64,000 bases of DNA from Melanocharis versteri. Taxonomy: Eukaryota > Chordata > Aves > Passeriformes > Melanocharitidae. Each line of letters starts with the position of its first letter. The first letter of the stretch is position 1. A program made the translations under genes and the position numbers. The stretch covers positions 212,788 through 276,787 of the forward strand of contig VZTG01001029.1 in NCBI GenBank assembly GCA_013397845.1, written 5' to 3'. Shown piece after piece: positions 59,601-64,000 of the stretch. The notes beneath the pieces are model-generated. The model worked only from the letters and a program-made list of their open reading frames with translations. It had not been told where the DNA came from and searched no databases.

Positions 59601-62184
59601 AGGAAAAAAGAACAGATGACCACACTTCATGGTTACTCTTGTAACCTTTCATAGTTTAGTACTCATCGACTCAACACTTCAAAACAAAAAAAAATTAAAA
59701 GGGTAAATTACATAAACAACTTTTCAATGCACATTCACGTTACACACTCTCATTGTGCCAGAAGAGACACGAAAAATAAGAATCTCCCTCCAATCACCTA
59801 TATCTGACTGTTTCTTCTTTTACACCCATAAACTACTTTCAGGCAGCCCTGATTTTAGGTCTATTTCCCAAAGCCACAAGCCAGATGTTTGCAAGAAAAC
59901 TGAATTATAAGGGAATCCTCAAGGGACTTTTCTTGAGGTTTCTTCTCCCCTTTTAAGCCTTCCCTTACAAGTCAGGCTGAAGTACTTGCCACTACATAGT
60001 GAATGAACAAAACAATCTACACAGACCCACTTGCCAACTCTAATTTCAGGGTTCAGTACTAAGAATTGGAGTGTTAATTGTTCACCACCTTTTTTCTTTC
60101 ATAAAAAAAACATTTGCTAACTTATTTTGGGCATTCTACTGTAGAAACAAGCCATGAAAGTAGCACTTATTATAGTAGTGATCCCAATGGAATCCTAAGA
60201 AAAATTATCAAGTTATGAAGTTCCAATCACAGAAAGGAAAGACGACCCAAAGAAAACATGCTTTGTGAGACAGTTATCTTGAACCAACAGATAAAAAAAA
60301 ATTCCTGACAAGCAGGAAAAAGAATCTTCCACTAAGTGAGAAAAGCCCACAAAGAGTATGATCAGAAAGTCTGTGCAAAAGATTTGGGGAAACTGAGGCA
60401 CTTTGTTGTTTGTTTGGGGGTTTTTAGGTTTTGCAACATTCTGTTGCTTAAGAGGAATTCAGGCTTACAACAATGGGAAAGTAGCATGACAAAGATCAGA
60501 AATACAGACTGGACAGGAGATGGAGACAGCAAAGATTCACAGACTAAAACCACTGACGGTTAAAGACAGTTGCTTCTGTTGTCTTCTGATCAGAATCTGC
60601 ACTTGAGCAGGGCTGCTATAAATGAGAATTTTAATGATTGCAGCCCTTTAACTGCACTGCTCCATCAAGTTTCCATGACCAGGAATGGAACAGCTCCCAC
60701 CACCTTACTACATTTTGCTTCATCTTATTGACAACTTTGCTTTGTCACAAGGTTTAGAATTTAGTAAGATTTTGAAGTAATTCTCAAGACAGGCTTCAAC
60801 TTTTAAGTTTTTATCATTTTAAAGGCAAACCAAACCACCTTAACAAGTGCACATCATTAGTAGGGACCAGATATCCAACACAATAACCTGTCTGGGATGT
60901 TTTGAAAGAAATTTTGCCATAATCTTACTCTGCTCAATGAATAAGAAGCCTATGGTAAGCTAGCCATCAGCACTAGCCATCCACAAATTCAGATCATACA
61001 TCTACAGACAATAGCTGCATTTATTTTGTAATGTTTACTTTGCAAACAAAGCAGGATTACATCAAACGGACCAGAAAACCACAGAAGTTTCTCACTACAA
61101 TGTCAACATTATCACTTCTACTTTAGCTATTTCCGCACCTTCAAAACAACTTAGATTTCTAGAACAGAAGGCTTCTTTGAAATTACACAGTTAAAAACTC
61201 AAGGTATGTGACATTTATGTAGTAAACCCATATATTTGAGCATAAGAAAGCTACAGAGGTTGTACTTTCACCAGGCATAATAGTTTTCATCACCCTCCTC
61301 TAAGTTGATTATAGCTATAACCTTCTACAGCACAGAACTGTGTGGAAAAAAATAGCCAATTTTGTTATTACAGAAGTAATTCCTATAATCTGATACAAAT
61401 CAATCTCAAGTTACTCGATTTGGTTTTCAGCATTGAATGAGAGCAAGAAAAAATGACCTAAAAATAAACAGAACTACCTTGAAACCTTACACTTACTGAA
61501 AAATTCAAAACCACTTTTCCATGAGTAACCAAAAAACCAGCTATGACAACAGACAGAACTTGGAAAAATATATACTAAATCAATATTTTTTAAAACTAAT
61601 AGCATTATCTTTAGTATAGAAAGACTTCTGCGATGACATATAAATAGTGGCCAGCGCAAATAACATCGCCTTTCATAACATGGCATCAACCTCTTTTTGT
61701 CCATCACGATTAAGAACACAGATCTCTCTCTTACTCAGTTTACTACATCCTCAGAGAAACTCTGGCAGGCACCACAGAACAGAGCACACTGAAGGACATG
61801 TAACAGAAGACTTCAAAAAGCAACCACCCTGTTACACACTTTTATTAGTATCTTTGTGTTACAGTTCCTCAATAAAACCCATTTTACATCATTTCGCTCA
61901 TAACAGGGAAAAAAAAAGTCTTGTGTTAATAGATACTGAGTTTTCTTCATTAATAGCACATAAATAAAAATAATATTCTACATCAAGCCCAGAAAAAAAC
62001 AAACTACAAACAATGGTCTGTATGCTTCTGGTTTTTAACAAGGTGACAAACTCCAGGTGAGAAACGTAGTTTTAGTTTCCTCAGACATAAGCAACTGTAT
62101 TTTAGGAGCAGTTTCTTACCTGCTCATAATTAAGTCGCTGAATTTCAGATATCTCTTTAGGTTTTGCGTCAAGAATGTAGTCTC
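47484..62184 (-). CDS. MINDY2: MINDY2 (FAM63B), Lys48 deubiquitinase, last seven exons
   Basis: Overview; exons are listed separately. The joined seven exons give 938 nt: two bases finishing a Gly codon, then 311 residues and TAA. MINDY2 is a cysteine protease of the MINDY family that trims Lys48-linked polyubiquitin chains. Seen here: the second half of the catalytic fold, including the active-site His in NNHFSTM, the ubiquitin-binding helices rich in E, L and K (LELAKKLQEEEDRRASQYY), a charged tail, and a C-terminal CaaX box (CVLL). The catalytic Cys (in the ENGPCPLLAI block of the family) lies in exons upstream of this window, beyond 64,000. Exon numbers assume the nine-exon mammalian layout. 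No frame break is present. Confidence 0.96.
47604..49005 (-). other. MINDY2 intron before last exon
   Basis: 1.4 kb, AT-rich, no repeat family or further exon recognised. The mammalian protein has a poly-Ala/Gln stretch around this junction that is much shorter here. Confidence 0.75.
49006..49179 (-). CDS. MINDY2: MINDY2 coding exon 8, ubiquitin-binding helices
   Basis: 174 nt, 58 codons, phase 0 at both ends, acceptor 'ttactgtttag', donor GTAAGA. It encodes DYLMALSLQQEQQNQEINWE, QIPEGLSDLELAKKLQEEED and RRASQYYQEQEQAAAQVQ. The Glu/Leu/Lys helices correspond to the MIU-type ubiquitin-interacting motifs described for MINDY proteins. Confidence 0.97.
50169..50342 (-). CDS. MINDY2: MINDY2 coding exon 7
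   Basis: 174 nt, 58 codons, phase 0 at both ends, acceptor 'cttctgtatag', donor GTACTG. It encodes GQLYLLVTDQGFLTEEKVVW, ESLHNVDGDGNFCDSEFHLR and PPSDPETVYRGQQDQIDQ. One of the most conserved parts of the catalytic domain; a single Lys-to-Arg change (VYRG) is noticed against human. Confidence 0.97.
50615..50695. repeat. AT-rich microsatellite with perfect 12-bp hairpin
   Basis: A TA/GATA-like simple repeat. Inside it, AGATATATCAAG (50653-50664) and CTTGATATATCT (50673-50684) are exact inverted copies around an 8-base loop. It lies about 310 bp before MINDY2 exon 7 in transcript order. Confidence 0.85.
53030..53480. promoter_or_regulatory. Intronic CpG-rich island in MINDY2
   Basis: About 450 bp with high GC and many CpG, in a strongly AT-rich intron. 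The core is a G/C minisatellite (53262-53420). Proline/Gly/Arg-rich open frames on both strands (up to 217 codons on minus) are typical of GC-rich repeats and match no family that I know. Possible roles are an intragenic CpG island or alternative promoter, or a neutral minisatellite seed. Confidence 0.5.
53262..53420. repeat. GC-rich 22-28 bp minisatellite, about 7 copies
   Basis: Units start GAGGGACCGGGACA and continue with a variable GCCCCC-type tail. Starts are readable at 53262, 53284, 53307, 53335, about 53357, about 53378 and 53400. Unit lengths differ (22, 23, 28), unlike a coding repeat. Confidence 0.92.
57804..57946 (-). CDS. MINDY2: MINDY2 coding exon 6, catalytic histidine
   Basis: 143 nt, acceptor 'gcttttgtag', donor GTACAT. 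It encodes FVAEQFLNNTATQLTYHGLC, ELTSAVQEGELCVFFRNN, then HFSTMTKYK. The His of NNHFSTM (codon at 57830-57828) is the conserved catalytic histidine of the family and is intact. Confidence 0.97.
57947..58497 (-). other. MINDY2 intron 5
   Basis: 0.55 kb, no repeat or RNA gene recognised. Confidence 0.8.
58498..58600 (-). CDS. MINDY2: MINDY2 coding exon 5
   Basis: 103 nt, acceptor 'cttcctgttgcag', donor GTGGGT. It encodes VADIVKAVGNCSYNQLVEKI and ISCKQSDNSELVSEG. The first two residues (Val-Ala) replace Ile-Asp of human; the rest is essentially identical. Confidence 0.96.
58601..59429 (-). other. MINDY2 intron 4
   Basis: 0.83 kb, AT-rich, nothing recognised. Confidence 0.8.
59430..59588 (-). 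CDS. MINDY2: MINDY2 coding exon 4
   Basis: 159 nt, 53 codons, phase 0 at both ends, acceptor 'tttctgttgtcag', donor GTAACT. It encodes NMSDAMAILHKLQTGLDVNV, KFTGVRVFEYTPECIVFDLL and DIPLYHGWLVDPQ, part of the catalytic fold and nearly identical to human. Confidence 0.97.
59589..62119 (-). other. MINDY2 intron 3
   Basis: 2.5 kb, AT-rich, no exon, RNA gene or repeat family recognised on either strand. Confidence 0.78.
62120..62184 (-). CDS. MINDY2: MINDY2 coding exon 3 (first visible)
   Basis: 65 nt, acceptor 'gctttcttttag', donor GTAAGA. The first two bases (GA) finish a Gly codon from the previous exon; then DYILDAKPKEISEIQRLNY-EQ, matching mammalian DYMLDAKPKEISEIQRLNYEQ. The preceding exons, with the catalytic Cys, were looked for up to 64,000 and are not in the window. 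Confidence 0.95.
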
Positions 62185-62629
62185 CTAAAAGAAAGCAAAA
62201 ATGAAATTAAATTTATTCCACAATCAAAGCTTCAACATTTCTATGAATATTTCTAACTGAAGGTGACTGATAATAAATACCACGACTGAAGTTTTCTACC
62301 AAATTAATGAGATCACATTGTTTTATAACCTGAATTATAACTATGGAGTAAAATATTAATATAAAAAACATAGTATGATCATATTAAGAAATAAAATTCA
62401 AACGGCCAACACTGTTACTAAAGCAACATTTCATAATCTCTTGGGGTATCATCAATCTCTTCATTATTCAAAAACTGACATCCCTCTGTGCCTCAGCTTA
62501 AAAATATAAAAAGGTCAAACTGTTCACAGTAAGGTATGTAATTCCGTACACAATTTAAAAAGGCAACCACTTATCCTGACTGTGAATTTTTTGCCATGTT
62601 TTATACACCAGTAATTCTATAAAACTTGT

Positions 62630-63178
62630 TGTGCTGGTTTTGACTGGGATGTAGTTAATTTTCTTCCCGGTGGCTGGTGTGGGGCTGTGCTTTGGATTTG
62701 TGCTGAACACAGGGCTGACGATAGAGACATGTTTTTGTTCTTGCCCAGCAGGGCTCACAGAGCCAAGGCCCTTCCTGCTTTTCACAGGGCCACGCTGGTG
62801 AGGGCTGAGGGTGCACGGGAGGTTGTGAGGAAACACAGCCAGGACAGGTGACCCTCACTGACCACAGGCATGTTCCAGACCATGGGACACCATGCCCAGT
62901 ATATAAAAGTGGGGGGAAGAAGGAAGAAGGGGGAACACTCGCAGTGATGGTGTTTTTCTTCCCAAGTCACCGTGTGTGACAGGGCCCTGCTCTCCTGGGG
63001 ATGGCTGAACACCTGCCTGTCCATGGGAAGGAGTGAATTAATTCCCTGTTTTACTCTCCTTTCTCTATTAAACTGTCTTTAACTCACCCCACAGGTTTTC
63101 TGGCTTTTACCCCTCCCATTGTCTACCTGATCTCACTGGTAGGGGAGTGAGCAAGGGGCTGCCTGGGCTTAAACCACA
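62630..63178 (+). mobile_element. Solo LTR, ERV-L type (TguLTR5-like)
   Basis: A 549-bp element starting TGTGCTGGTTTTGAC and ending CTTAAACCACA, i.e. TG…CA ends. A perfect 5-bp direct duplication CTTGT flanks it (62625-62629 and 63179-63183). Inside are a TATATAA box near 62900 and an ATTAAA signal at 63067-63072, so its own transcription would run on the plus strand, antisense to MINDY2. No internal retroviral genes are present, so it is a recombined solo LTR. The family name is from remembered resemblance to zebra finch LTRs. Confidence 0.92.
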
Positions 63179-63183
63179 CTTGT

Positions 63184-64000
63184 ATTCCACCTCTGTCTAC
63201 AACACAAAGGTAATAAATTAGTTAATAGTTAATCAACACACTAAGGTTTAAGATTTATAACATCTTTAGAGACTAGTATCCACTTTCCACATTCTATTAC
63301 AATGTTTTTGTACTTATTCCCTTGCTTCATTACTAAACTCAGAAAAATATTATTATAGGTTTCCTAATTTATACTCTTTGAAAGTGGTTGAAGGCTGTTT
63401 TGTTGGCTTTAACTTTTTTTTTCAGCTGTAGAGGAACTGTAACTGCTAATCCTGTTGAGTGAATAGGAACCTAAACAATTTGAACTCAATTTTATTATTC
63501 ATTTTAGTAAGATGATTCCAGAAGCTAATATATGCCTTCAAGAAAGAATACACATCTAGACAACCGGAATCATGTAGTGACTTCAGACAGTATTGTGTCA
63601 TCAACGCAATTATAAGAAATGTTTAGACACAGGGAGCAAGATTTCTTACTTTTTTGGGAAAATTATGTAGATAACCTTTTTCTTCAATCAGAAGAGTAAG
63701 CAATTTGCTTCTGAAAAGAACAAGCTACGCTCTTTACAAGCAAAAAAAAGAAAATACAGTAAGGGTTTTTTTTCCTCCTGCTTAAGAAAAATCAAACCTA
63801 GTCTATTAAGTTCAAACATTTTATATTTCTCAGGGTACAAGGGAAGGAAAAGTGGTACATACAGCTTAAGTACTACCACAACTGCACTTATAACACCTGG
63901 ATCATCAGGGGTATTAAAGTTCCAACCCTGTCAGATACAAAGAGCTGCAGTTTTGCTGAATACTGAATATGATACCAGAGTAGTGCCTGCAAATGAGACC
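63184..64000 (-). other. MINDY2 intron 2, continues off the window
   Basis: AT-rich. No exon matching the catalytic-Cys block or the ITAEQLMEYL segment of MINDY2 is seen in either orientation. Confidence 0.7.

Noticed and set aside
1..64000. tRNA, rRNA, snoRNA, microRNA and CRISPR signatures
   Set aside because: I looked by eye for cloverleaf A/B boxes, C/D box pairs with flanking stems and regularly spaced repeats. Only isolated short matches (for example TGATGA near 21690) were seen, not enough to call.

Overview
The window is ordinary vertebrate nuclear DNA, most likely from a bird of the Neoaves type. Genes are split into short exons with GT-AG introns. The interspersed repeats are CR1 LINE tails, and there is a TguLTR5-like (ERV-L family) solo LTR. 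I see no operons, phage, CRISPR arrays or bacterial-style genes. Almost all open reading frames of 60-180 codons here are chance frames in introns or repeats.

Layout, left to right. (1) 1-6,390: no coding sequence, with a 34-bp minisatellite at 2551-2945. It fits the first intron of a minus-strand gene. (2) 6,178-6,480: a CpG island holding a strong minus-strand splice donor at 6,393. By the conserved order RNF111-SLTM-MINDY2-ADAM10 (human 15q21-22), this may be the non-coding first exon and promoter of RNF111; that is inference. (3) 6,555-15,040: intergenic DNA with CR1 fragments and a GC-rich patch. (4) 15,040-15,250: a second CpG island, broken by a 19-N assembly gap. This is the expected place of SLTM exon 1, which encodes the SAP domain and is missing from the sequence. 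(5) 15,587-38,221: SLTM on the plus strand. Twenty coding exons join into 990 uninterrupted codons plus a stop, with a short 3' UTR and an AATAAA signal. (6) 38,240-47,483: a gap between convergent genes that also holds the 3' UTR of MINDY2. (7) 47,484-62,184: the last seven coding exons of MINDY2 (FAM63B) on the minus strand, 311 codons plus a stop. Its 5' exons lie beyond 64,000. (8) 62,630-63,178: a solo LTR in a MINDY2 intron, flanked by a perfect 5-bp target duplication.

SLTM is a nuclear SAFB-family RNA-binding transcription modulator. MINDY2 is a Lys48-specific deubiquitinase. They are neighbours by conserved synteny and no shared pathway is implied. I did not find an undescribed system. 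The points most worth checking are the lost SLTM first exon, the alternative splice sites in SLTM exons 4 and 14 and in the last exon of MINDY2, the putative RNF111 promoter, and the two GC-rich minisatellites.
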